In this document: in pieces, positions 54,748 through 64,000 of the stretch
Position numbering within the stretch: position 1 is the first letter of the stretch
How the letters are laid out: each line of letters begins with the position of its first letter
DNA from: Siphonodentalium dalli
Lineage: Eukaryota; Mollusca; Scaphopoda; Gadilida; Siphonodentaliidae
Assembly: GCA_032622095.1 (NCBI GenBank)
Contig: CP136066.1
Span: forward strand, 185,480,716 to 185,544,715
Direction of reading: 5' to 3'
DNA length: 64,000 bases
Notes under the pieces: model-generated
Told to the model about the DNA's origin: nothing
What the model saw: the letters and a program-made list of their open reading frames with translations, nothing else
The model's database searches: none
Program-made: the position numbers and the translations under genes

Positions 54748-55775
54748 GGGCTCCAAATAAAAGTGCAGGCCCAAGTAATAGTGCAGGTGGTAAATTTCAT
54801 TGAAAGTTAATAAACGTGCAGACCCAAATAATAGTGCAGGGGGAACTCTGAGCAAAACATCAACATATTAACTGTGGTTAAAGGGGTACTGTACCCAAGA
54901 TGTTGTTGTTGGTTTCTATAATCCCCGAGTCGGAGAATAAGTTAACAACTTTTCCATTTTTTGAAAGTCTGTTGAGTACGAAGTATTGTTACGGATGGCA
55001 AATTTACCGGAATGCAAAAATACAAATTGTCGTTGTCGAGTAATTTTTGTAAAGTTTTCAACCAAATGAATCAAATAAACATTATATTATATGCTTAGTA
55101 GTCCCATATACTCATTTAAGTTAGTGTACCGTCACTAGTCAATGAGTGGCTTGGGTTTTCTCCCCGTATAAGCATAATGTTTCAAACGATCGTGTGTGCA
55201 ATTGTTTTCCTAATCCAGTATCCCTCAATTATAATTTGATTACGTTTTGTACACGGAAATTCGAATTTTAAGAGACGCCATTTTATGGCTGGAGCCATAA
55301 AATCAATTTATATTAAATTATTAACTTTTAAATTATTAAATTTTAAGATAGCCTATTAACCTGAGCGTTTACAGAATACATCTTCGACTCAAATTACTTA
55401 TATTTCTATATAGTATCGATAATAGATCGTTGTTATCACCGGGAATTTATTGAAAATGGCGTACAGTACCCCTTTAAACAAAGTATTTGTATTGTACTAG
55501 TAGGTCAAGTATTGTAATCAAGACAGTATGTGTCATGTGGTGTTTTATTCAATATTTAAATGTTCACATGTATGCCATATACATGTACATGTATAAAGTT
55601 ATACCAGTAAGCTCAACATTTTGATATCGGAATCATATAGAAATCTTGAGTTTGTGTTGATTTCAATTTTCATAGCCTCAAAATTAATAAACGTGCAGAC
55701 CCAAATAAGCACTGTGCATGGGGGGGAAATTACCCAAGAAAATAATAAACGTGCATGCATGTTTATTTGGAGCCC
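54748..55775. mobile_element. Older TIR element split by the 600-bp TTAA element
   Basis: GGGCTCCAAATAAAAGTGCA (54748-54767) and, in reverse at the right, GGGCTCCAAATAAACATGCA. Internal direct phrase AATAAACGTGCAGACCCAAA occurs at 54809 and 55688, on either side of the nested TTAA element. Without the insert the element is about 430 bp. Confidence 0.65.
54878..55477. mobile_element. 600-bp TTAA-ended element, copy 2
   Basis: Same length and ends as 41001-41600. Visible differences: AAGTTAACAAC for AAGGTAACAAC, TTCCATTTT for TTCTATTTT, GTTTTCCTAATCCAG for GTGTTCCTAATCCGG, TCTATATAG for TCTAAATAG. Confidence 0.85.
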
Positions 55776-56101
55776 TAGAGTACATGGTTGCGAGGTACAT
55801 GTATATGGTACAAGTCTGCGAGTTACATGTATGCTAAAACAAATTCTATATCAGATTTATGGAGGCACGTACTCAGCACTAGGATGATTTTTCATTGCTT
55901 CACATGTGCTTGCTTTGACAGTGAGCTCGAACAAATATTTTGAATTTTGGAAAATTCCCAGGCCCTCCTTATAAGCTAATATAACATGTGAGATCTAAAA
56001 CCCTAAATGTAAACCATGGATGAAATATGTCCACCTACATGTACTAGTACCTCCTCATAATCCTTGAAATTCTACAAATTTGTTGAAAAATACTAGCGAT
56101 A
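55776..56101. other. No gene recognised
   Basis: Spacer. GTTGAAAAATACTAGCGATA at 56081 is the complement of 60931-60950. Confidence 0.4.
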
Positions 56102-56202
56102 TAACAAGATACACCAATGCATTCATATGTTTTTGCACATAAAACCATGATATATTTGAAACTTTCAATTTGAATCTATGAATGCATTGGTGTATCTTGT
56201 TA
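56102..56202. repeat. Hairpin, 26-bp arms
   Basis: TAACAAGATACACCAATGCA..TTCATA pairs with TATGAATGCATTGGTGTATC..TTGTTA; loop about 49 nt. The upstream flank (56078-56106) is complemented at 60925-60955. Confidence 0.7.
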
Positions 56203-56203
56203 T

Positions 56204-56290
56204 CAAGCTGCAAGGCAGAGTTCAGTCCCCTGCGCTACGCTGGACTTACCGCTGCCCGCTCCTCTGCACTATTTAAGACTGTCTATTTTT
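56204..56290 (+). repeat. CAAGCTGCAAGGCAGAGTTC repeat, copy 2
   Basis: See copy 1 at 39130-39220. Confidence 0.55.
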
Positions 56291-57009
56291 AGAAATGTGA
56301 AAAACCCAGAAAATGGCTGTCACTTGGGTGGCGAAACTCCAACTAAGACTTACATTTCGGCTTGTTTCTCTTGGTTAACGTCCGATAGATGGAGATGCTA
56401 TAAGCTAAACCAAAATAAGTGCGCTAAAGAAGATATCAGCCGCAAGTTAAAGTTGTTAATTGGAGATTTAGCGGACGAGATTCCAAAATCATCTTGTGAA
56501 TTGTAAATTCTAAGCGGATCAACAAAATTTCTTCTTGTTTTGCTTATTATTAATATAAAGAGAGTTTATTTACAAATATACCGTACAAAAAGACAAAGAG
56601 ATTGATTCGAACACCTGGTACTCCACACTCTTGCTCTCAGAAAAGTCCACGGAGTACATGCAAGACATCTAATTCTGAAAGTGTGACTTGCAGAACACCA
56701 GGCAAGAAGTTGAAAAAGAAAGTAGGCCCAACCAGCTAACACTAACTGGACTAAGTGACTAACAGTTAAGAAAGCCAGAGTGAAGAAGAGGTTGATGAAT
56801 AGCAACTCTCCTTTATTGTCTGTTTTCCAAACAAATGATCTAAATTGGTGGCCAGGTGGCACATGCATGCAATTGACATAAACATCATAGTCACTGGATA
56901 GTTTTCAGGATCATTGAACAGTTTGTCACATTCTAGTATGAATATTGCATCATATTTGGCAACATTGTCCTCTAAATTTACCTCGAAGCACTTGTTCAAA
57001 AATATTTGG
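56291..57009. other. No gene recognised
   Basis: A frame at 56297-56506 follows the repeat; unknown protein, low confidence. Confidence 0.3.
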
Positions 57010-57480
57010 CCTAGACCAAAATAAAAATTGACCTGTGTTTCTGGTGACCCACCCGCCCCTATTCCAGTGCCCCCGAACGTTTTCATTTTATTGATTTTGC
57101 AAAATTAGTACGCATTTTGATTTTATTTTCTGTGTAAACCGATTGATTTCCATGTAAAATGGACACATCATGTGTACTGTTAAACCGTAAATTATACCAC
57201 ACTTCAATTAGGTCACAGCCAAATTAAACTTATTTTTCATGTGTTATTCAATAAAACAATAAATTACACTCTATTCTAATATTATGTACTTAAGTTTTAT
57301 TTATTTCATAGTACATTAAAAACAAGGAGAAGCAGCCTAGGATAGTATCCATATATTCATTTTGAGCAAAGGTGAAAATAAAATAAAATGAAAAAATAAA
57401 ATAAAATGAAAAGCCACCCGCCCGCCCCTATTTTTTTCTTGCATGTCACCAGAAACACAGGATTATATTGTTTTGGCCCT
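57010..57480. repeat. Inverted repeat CCTGTGTTTCTGGTGAC
   Basis: CCTGTGTTTCTGGTGAC (57032-57048) and GTCACCAGAAACACAGG (57446-57462), with CACCCGCCCCTATT next to each (57049 and 57415, not inverted). Similarity continues outward. Probably a decayed foldback of about 470 bp. It overlaps a minus frame at 56766-57086 that I judge to be chance. Confidence 0.55.
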
Positions 57481-58690
57481 ATCAGCATTTTCTTGGACTT
57501 CACTGGCTTTAAATATCTAAACCGAGTGTCTTGGGTAGATTACTTAACATTTGAGTTGTCAGACTCCCACTCATGGCAACAAAGGAAATCCCAGGGAAGA
57601 TAATAACTTCAACTTTTTGTAAGCAGTACGGAAATTTTTTTCATTGAAATGGTGAAATGTGATGATTTTGATAATATTTTTTAAATCATTTTTTATGTAT
57701 GACTTGGACAACTTGTGATAATTATGTTAGTACCAACCCTGGTGTAATTGCGCTCTGTTGTGTATTTTCCATTTTGATTAATATAGCAATAAATAAGTTG
57801 AATCTTCTTTCTTTCCAAAAGTATTCCCCCCCACAAACAATTTGAACAGTGGGTGAGATATACATCTGCTTTGATGGATGGACAGATGTATGAAGGACTA
57901 GATCCATGTACATGTAATACAGTTAGTGTTTATACCCACCATTCCTATGGGACATTGGGGTATAATCATTATTGTTATAGTCAATGTTATTTGAAACAAG
58001 TAAAAGCTGATTACTACATTTACATGCAGACAACTGGCTTTATGAACCATGGGGCCTCAAGCGATCTGCCCCTTCACATGAATATTTAGAACACAAATAA
58101 AGATGCTCTATCTCTTCCCAGCATCACTTCAAAGTTCAAACTAACTCAATGAAACTCATTTTCAATTACTATTTGAATTATTATTATCAAAGGCTACCAA
58201 AGCCACACAAGATAAGAATTTGTTACCACAATTTCATAAGTGTAATGAATATAGATTACTAACCAGAAATCTTGTAATGTTCTAAAAAAAAAACAATAAC
58301 CACTTTTCTGTCCTTCCTCTTTAATAATTAGAGAATCAAATTAATTATTAGCAACAAAAATAGCTCCTGATTCAAATATATTGATATTATTTCACGTTTC
58401 ACCCATATCTGTACAGAAAGTTCAGGGAAGAGATAAAGCACCTTTAAATGGTATCAACGCTTGAGGATGGAAGCGATCCATCATGTGGTTCAGCCAGGCT
58501 CTGCTTTATATGTTAACTTAACACTTAAAAGTCTTGAATTCAACAAATGTTTTTTTCTTCATTTTAATACATCTGTTGTTCTCAGATATTTCAACTAAAT
58601 TTCAATTTATGGTATATGCACAAATTTAGACTGGCAATATATTAGAACTTTTGTAGCCTAACTACAGTACACGTTTTAGTAGCTATACGG
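57481..58690. other. No gene recognised
   Basis: A later exon of the minus-strand helicase would be expected here; none was recognised. Confidence 0.3.
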
Positions 58691-58696
58691 TCTCAC

Positions 58697-58777
58697 TAAT
58701 TCACAGTGAACTCAGTATGATACTACATGCTATTAAATATGGAAGCATGTATCCAGTACTGAGTTCATTGTGAATTA
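58697..58777. repeat. Hairpin, about 34-bp arms
   Basis: AATTCACAGTGAACTCAGTA..TGATACTACATGC is complemented by GCATGTATCCAGTACTGAGT..TCATTGTGAATT with a few mismatches. Confidence 0.65.
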
Positions 58778-58816
58778 CTATATCAATTACCACCTATAAT
58801 ACAATTATATCAATAA

Positions 58817-59016
58817 TTTACCACATTTAACAATGTGGCACTCATCCACCACAACAGCAGTAACTGCATCTTTAAAGATATCCTTTCCTATCAATTGGAA
58901 CCAACGGCTGAATTTAGTAATGCCTCAGGATGGGTTATCACAATGTCAAAATCCCCCTTTGCTACATCAGCCAGAGAAACAGATACACGCTTTGGACTGG
59001 TGTGGTCCAGGGGTCG
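58817..59016 (-). pseudogene. RecQ-like helicase fragment with DECH box
   Basis: On the minus strand an acceptor (ATACTCATTCAG) starts an exon that reads SLADVAKGDFDIVITHPEAL (motif before II, 'ITHPEALLN') then, after a 1-nt deletion, SRWFQLIGKDIFKDAVTAVV and VDECHIV, ending at a donor (GTGGTAAAT). V-V-D-E-C/A-H with an upstream H-P-E-A-L-L is typical of RecQ-like DEXH helicases, which unwind DNA by ATP hydrolysis. DECH is motif II. The next exon was not found. It matches the Walker A exon at 60316-60612 in strand and order. Confidence 0.65.
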
Positions 59017-59677
59017 ACTGAATGAGTATGGAACAATTTGTCATAAACCGTGTAACATGGCATCAACTAATCGATTTGGATGGATATCGAATTGAGTAAT
59101 CTATTGTTTTTCACATAACTTTATAATTATCGAAGAAACATGCAAACCACATTACATTGTACACACACAAGACAGTCACATTAGTCCAATAGTAGTTGTA
59201 CTTAGGTATATAACTGTAATTGTCAGGACTATAAAATCAGCCATTACAATCTCTAAAATTAATGTAGTTGTCATTTTAGTACACATTTGTATAATTGTAA
59301 TCAGTATACCGGGTAGTTATTTCTTTTAAATTTCAATTTAATGAAAATAAGTATGATACAAATCATGCATACGATGAGTTGAGTGCCATGTTAGATTGGT
59401 TGTAACACATTCTTGCCCTATAGGTAGCTGCATATCTGTCCAATACCAGTACATTTAATTAGTGCATGTTCGCATTACTAGAAATACTATTATCGTGCAT
59501 CGTTCCCAGTATATCCCACCAGAGACAGACAATGATGCATACAATTGGCAAACAATGTAAGTTTTAACATATATGGACTATTGCAATGCACTGAACTCAG
59601 TAACCTTATAGTTTGTACTATACAGAGTAAAAATTTGAGAAAACAGAGAATTCATTAACATATAGCCTATTATAGGT
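59017..59677. other. No gene recognised (possible helicase intron)
   Basis: AT-rich spacer between the two helicase fragments. Confidence 0.4.
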
Positions 59678-59790
59678 GGACCGGACAGTTTTGGACCGGT
59701 CCAGGTATATGTACCGGACCGGAATGGGCTGGACCGCATTGGCAGTGAACTGGACCACCCAAGGTGGTCTGGTCCAGTCCGCATCACTAG
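59678..59790. repeat. GGACCGG-rich cluster
   Basis: GGACCGGACAG, GGACCGGTCCAG, CCGGACCGGA, GGACCGCATTGG and TGGTCCAGTCCG within 110 bp, palindromic around GGACCGGTCC. Confidence 0.6.
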
Positions 59791-59940
59791 TCTACATCTA
59801 CATCTACAGTATACCCCATGCCCTCAATGAACTGATGATTATTAGGGGGAGAATGAATAAAAGATAATTACATGGGTAAAAGATTTTTTTAAATTTTTTT
59901 ATTATTATTAAAATCAAGAGCATTTGAATTCTATGTACCA

Positions 59941-60163
59941 TTATTTTGGCGCTTGTGGTGGTTTTGTGGAGGTGCCCTGCTTGCTCTTACCGGGTTCATA
60001 GAAGTGACTGTGGGGTGCATCCTTAAACAATGATGCGTCCTGAATATAGGCAGTGTCGGTTGGGATTTTGTTCCAGAGAGAAATTGTTCGAGGATGAAGG
60101 AAGTGCTGAGGTATTTCGGTCGATTGAAGGGGCGGGGAATTTTGTGGTCTCGTGTGGGTGTTA
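59941..60163 (-). pseudogene. LINE reverse transcriptase C-terminal fragment
   Basis: The minus frame reads PPLQSTEIPQHFLHPRTISL, then WNKIPTDTAYIQDASLFKDA to a TAA at 59943-59941. F-x-H-P-R-T-I-x-L-W-N-x-I-P...SL..F is the standard end of many LINE (CR1/L2/RTE-like) ORF2 proteins. The upstream part is decayed. It lies inside the intron-like gap of the helicase remnant, same strand. Confidence 0.7.
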
Positions 60164-60315
60164 GTGGAGCAGAGTCACTGATGTTTACATGATTATATCT
60201 AGCTCCAGGGAAGCTCTAAAGATTTGCATATCATGTATGTGACTCAACTGGGTCTAGATTATATCTGATTTTATGGAACTCGGAGGATAACAGAGCAGAA
60301 AGTCCATTGGCACTG

Positions 60316-60612
60316 TCAGTTGTGGTTGGCGTTGGTGTCTAATAGGCATGCTTTAATATCTAAGTTCAAAGTTGAAATCTTCGTTATTTGATCTGGGTGG
60401 TCCATATTCAGTGGACTGACAATCAATACTGATGATTTCCGTGCATATTTTTTAAATTTTAATAAAATTTGAGCCATAAAATATGACACACTTCCCATAC
60501 TCAACATGGCAGATTGACGATTACCTCATTTCCTTTAAAAATATACTCTTGTGCATCAAGTTGCCCCTTCTTTAAATCGTATTTAAAATTAATCTGCTCC
60601 TTGGCAAGAATG
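60316..60612 (-). pseudogene. RecQ-like helicase N-terminal motifs (Q, Walker A, Ia)
   Basis: From about 60608 the minus strand reads AKEQINFKYDLKKGQLDAQE then ..FKGNEVIVNLP (60507). A normal chain would continue T-G-Y-G-K-S at Walker A; here the nucleotides are CCATGTTGAGTATGGGAAGT (60509-60490), which needs small indels to give YGK. Then MAQILLKFKKYARKSSVLIV (60475-60425) and VSPLNMDHPDQI, motif Ia, and LNLDIKACLLD. The Gln-x5-GN spacing and VSPL are typical RecQ-like. The broken Walker A and in-frame stop mean no function. The DECH exon is 1.3 kb downstream. Confidence 0.65.
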
Positions 60613-61110
60613 CATCATGTTTTAAAATCCATAATTAATAAATCGTGTTTTCAAACATGTGCCTTTGTTTACTTCCGGGGAAAGGTCAGCGCAGGATTTT
60701 TTCAGCGGACTATTTTGCGATACAATATTGAACAAATTCCGAATAATTTGATCTCACCCGGCAAATATCCAATTGCAGATGAACATTATTTTTTGTCAGA
60801 ATAGTGTATAATGAATTGTGACAAACACAAGTCTCAAACAAAAAAATGTGATGATTCCTCTCATAATTTACGTGGTGCCAGCGGTAAATCATAGCATGAG
60901 CGTAGATGGCGCTGTGTACAGCTTGTCTTGTTATATCGCTAGTATTTTTCAACAAATAAAATAGGTCTATCAGAATAGTTCACTATCTAAGGCGTTGTGT
61001 AATTACGGTGTCACATTGCAAGTTATGTGACAAGCTCTGAGCAGCACAGTAAAGACATCAAATCATTTTCTTGACCACATATCTACTAAAACATATTTGT
61101 CATTGATCCC
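60613..61110. other. 5' flank of the helicase remnant
   Basis: 60660-60680 (GTTTACTTCCGGG) resembles 39216 (GTTTACCTCCGGG). 60931-60950 complements 56081-56100. No gene. Confidence 0.35.
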
Positions 61111-61114
61111 TAAT

Positions 61115-61197
61115 GGAGTTTCGCATATGTAAGAGAATGCATGATTGGCACAGGGTTTTCGCAAAATTTCAAGAAGCTCCAGTCATAGAAGGGTTAT
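61115..61197. mobile_element. 3' half of a TTAA MITE
   Basis: TTCGCATATGTAAGAGAATG, CACAGGGTTTTCGCAAAATT, CAGTCATAGAAGGGTTAT. Matches the end of 42854-43098 with the inner hairpin half present and the left half missing. Confidence 0.7.
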
Positions 61198-61894
61198 AAA
61201 TAATTAAGACAGTTGTAGACATTAAACGGACATGGCTCATTCGAACCCTAAAATTTATGTTTACATAATTCGAGAAAAGGGGTCTCAAAACATATATGCA
61301 AACCAGCATCCCTATCATTTTTGGTACGCGATAATGTGTTTCCATTGGATCTTATTTGTCCATGCGAGAATAATAGCCTCTGTTGACATGGATGTAACAA
61401 TAGAACAGTTTTCCAGTTTGTTACACAATGTCAACATGAATTTTAGTCATTTACATTGATTCTTGGAAAACATTGATTTTTCTCAAATATACTCTAATCA
61501 CAATTTAGTAGTCAATAATTCTCAGTTGGCTGTCGATGAACTGCAGATAGTTAAATTCCGTAGTTGTTTTTAAATATACTCAAGCCAATCAAACAGTACC
61601 CATATCATCAAGATACAACATTTCTTCAAAATATGCTTTAGTTATCAGAATCGATGTATTGCAATAAAATAATGCTAATCACTGTCAACTATGGTATCAA
61701 ATTACTCAAAACTTGTTGTTTACCAACATTCTTTCAACAAAATATGGTAGTATCATCACTAAAGTATATCAAAATTTGATCGTATTACCACTTGACTTTA
61801 GAGTTATCCATTTTCTTCCGCAATTTGTCCGAGAACCTCAGTTTGACCACGTGTTTCTGGGCCACATATTATACATCTCGAGAAATAACAAACT
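61198..61894. other. No gene recognised
   Basis: Two open frames at 61232-61459 and 61713-61928 have AT-driven composition and no recognised domain. Confidence 0.35.
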
Positions 61895-62118
61895 TCAAAA
61901 ATTGATATCTGATCACTCTGAGCTTTGATGGGTGTGGGTTCCTCGACTCAAATCAAAACATTTTGCCCCCAAAACAAAAGAAATAGTAATATAGGAGTGT
62001 CTGATCATCGGATTGAGTACCTCCTACCCAGGTGGTGAAAAATAAAAGATATGAAAAATTGATATCTGATAACTCTGAGCTTTGATTGGTGGGGTCCTCG
62101 ACTCATATCTAATATTTT
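61895..62118 (+). repeat. Direct repeat, 158-bp spacing
   Basis: AAAAATTGATATCTGATCAC..TCTGAGCTTTGATGG (61897) and AAAAATTGATATCTGATAAC..TCTGAGCTTTGATTGG (62054), each followed by GTTCCTCGACTC / GTCCTCGACTC and AACATTTTG / AATATTTTG. Confidence 0.65.
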
Positions 62119-63578
62119 GTTAACCCCCGAGCCGGAGAAACACTAATTTAGGACCGAAATGAAAATTGGGAAAATATGTTTCTACTTCTAATAAAAAGGA
62201 ATGATATTAAAAACTGTCACTCAAATTTTTTAAATTTTATTTCTCCATCAGTTTAATTAAAACCACCTGCCTCTGAGTCACAAGATGAAATGTGGGAAAA
62301 TGGCAAACATGGTAATACCTCCAGGTCAGGGATAAATGCTGAAAAGACAAAATAGTCTTGTCGATAAAAGTTTTGATCTAGAAAATATTTGGACTACATG
62401 TAAGTTGGTTTTTATTCCATTTTGAAGAGGAATAATAATCATATCCTCTATAACATAATCAAAATCTGATAAACCTGCTTGGAGCAAAATGTTCTATTCA
62501 AAATGGCATCCATGATGACAATTGGTATTGAAAAATGCCTATCACTTTCTGTGATAGGTGGCTTTAGGTGAATCAACTATTGCCATGTTAGTAATAAAAT
62601 GAAATATACACAAACAATGCTTTAATAGTCGTAAACGATATAATTATGTAGAATGTCTGTACCAACATGGCTATAACACACCTGTTACCCCATTTGATAT
62701 TGGAATAGTTAGAAAATAGACATGAAAAATAACACCAAAAACAGTGTCTTCACCATCGGTTATAGTAGTAGAATCAGGGTAGTATAGGATTAAATTGGTT
62801 TTCAATTATTTTTCCTCAATATGTGTCTACAGTATATTGTTTACACGCCGTTCACTCAACACAACATTCAAATTATACAGCATTGCGGAACACAAAGCTC
62901 ATATCTTATACTTCATATCATATCTATTTTTTCTGTGTGTTGAAAAAAATTCTTTAAAACAGTTAATCCAAGTAGATAATTAAAACAGTTCCAATGCTAC
63001 GTGCATGTGCACACTGCACACTCTCCCCATCTTTCTATTGTTTACAGTTGATTTCAACATATAAACGCGCAGTGGACGGATCTACGTAAATTGTGAAAAA
63101 CTATGTGGATATATACTTAGGCCAATGAAAAAAGATACATGTTTCCGCACATCGACCGACCCTAAAAATAACCTCAGACCAGGGGGTTCTTGAAAAATAT
63201 TGCACATATAGGGCAAAAAAAAAAAAATTCAGACCCCGAGAAAACCATCACCCCATTTGTGCAAAAAAAATCCTCAAAATTTTGGGGACCCACCCCCCTT
63301 TCTCATGTTTTTTTTCTCAAAATTTCAGAGTTTTTTTTTAGCCGTTCATCAATACGGTAACTGTGTTAACTGCCTTTCAATCCCATTCCACACTATCCTT
63401 TTTTGGTCCAAACTCTTGCTGTGTACCATTAAGACTCAAGCAATAACATGCTTAATAGGTAAACACAGATCAGAAAAACAAACTGTATTTCCAGGTGTTT
63501 CCTGTATCTAACAACAATGATAAGCATGTAGGTACATTATAATACCCGGTATGTCACAAATAGTCCTAGACCCCATTA
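62119..63578. other. No gene recognised
   Basis: AT-rich sequence with an A-run near 63218 and T-runs at 63308 and 63330. Confidence 0.35.
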
Positions 63579-63800
63579 TACAGTAATGCCCTAAGTAATC
63601 AACCTCTTAACCAAAGCAGAATTATGGGTAACGTTCAGGATTCAGTCGGAATATGGCTTGTTGCCTTTCATCGGAAAGCTCTCGCCGTAAGCTTTCCGAT
63701 GATTGGCAACAAGCCATATTTCCGACTAAATCCTGAAAAGTTACCCATAATTCTGCTGGTTATTTAAAGAGGTCGATTACTTTAATAGGGCATTACTGTA
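63579..63800. mobile_element. Foldback MITE, TACAGTAATGCCC family, full copy
   Basis: TACAGTAATGCCCTAAGTAA to GCATTACTGTA with TA tips; the arms pair over almost the whole 222 bp (ATGGCTTGTTGCC..TCATCGGAAAGCTCTCGCC / GGCGAGAG-like turn near 63686). Confidence 0.8.
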
Positions 63801-64000
63801 GCCTTAATATATTGAGTGTGTTGTGTGTGACAGAACACTGGCCAGTGTAAATAGTGGTAAACAAGTCAGGGGTTCCACAATTATTTGTACATGACCAAAA
63901 AACTCTTCAGTCTTATTCACCGAGGTGGGGTGGTGGAGGGGAATTGTTTTGTTTTTTTTCAGTCTTATTCACCAAAGGTGGGGTGGTGGAGGGGAATTGT
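63801..64000 (+). repeat. Tandem repeat at the window end, 51-52-bp unit
   Basis: CAGTCTTATTCACCGAGGTG..GGGTGGTGGAGGGGAATTGT from 63909 recurs from 63960; it runs past the window edge. 63801-63905 holds nothing recognised. Confidence 0.75.

Noticed and set aside
56766-57086. 106-codon minus frame
   Set aside because: Overlaps the inverted repeat at 57010-57480; no recognised domain or splice context.
58833-59095. Two plus-strand frames of 62 and 86 codons
   Set aside because: They are the antisense of the helicase DECH exon.

Overview
This is metazoan nuclear DNA: AT-rich, gene-poor and dense in repeats. Interspersed repeats built around phrases such as CCATCTTGGATTT and GGGCCATAACTC, many foldback (MITE-like) elements and jockey-like LINE fragments suggest a lophotrochozoan, probably a mollusc. 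That placement is an inference from style, not a search result.

One long gene is visible: an intronless C2H2 zinc-finger gene at 12546-14999 (817 aa, about 21 fingers). It grew by an internal duplication of about 860 bp and is cut short by a TGT-to-TGA change in a zinc-binding cysteine; decayed fingers continue to about 15500. Other coding signals are fragments: a THAP-like first exon (3933-3991, minus), a PHD finger (5135-5404), a Cys-rich reading frame (51590-51970, minus), two weak head-to-head first exons (52868-53043 and 53413-53512), and a decayed RecQ-like DEXH helicase on the minus strand (Walker A and motif Ia exon at 60316-60612, DECH exon at 58817-59016).

Most of the window is mobile DNA. 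At 4721-6258 lies a Mutator-like element with TIRs of about 280 bp and an exact 9-bp target duplication. It carries the PHD finger, two diverged copies of a structured-RNA-like module with compensatory changes, and a histone-type 3' stem-loop; this is the strongest candidate for something undescribed. A LINE with endonuclease and reverse transcriptase spans 28411-32970 and is split by a hAT-like element (29971-30997, 8-bp duplication) that holds a broken BED finger. Immediately after it comes a TIR element filled with a 143-bp G/C-skewed minisatellite (33232-34282). TTAA-ended elements occur at 8163, 17211, 41001, 42854 and 54878; the copies at 41001 and 54878 are both 600 bp and nearly identical. 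One hairpin module is shared by elements with unrelated ends (8163, 25050, 42854, 61115). Two arrays of a 21-bp EcoRI-containing repeat lie 13 kb apart (38724 and 52178) and share variant units.

Region by region: 0-3 kb degenerate repeats; 3-4.2 kb THAP exon; 4.7-6.3 kb Mutator-like element; 6.9-12.4 kb minisatellite and foldbacks; 12.5-15.5 kb zinc-finger gene; 16-27 kb foldback elements; 27-33 kb LINEs with the nested hAT element; 33-41 kb minisatellites and palindromes; 41-57 kb TTAA elements and duplications; 58-61 kb helicase and LINE remnants; 61-64 kb mostly featureless sequence ending in a tandem repeat. No tRNA, rRNA, CRISPR array or bacterial operon was seen.
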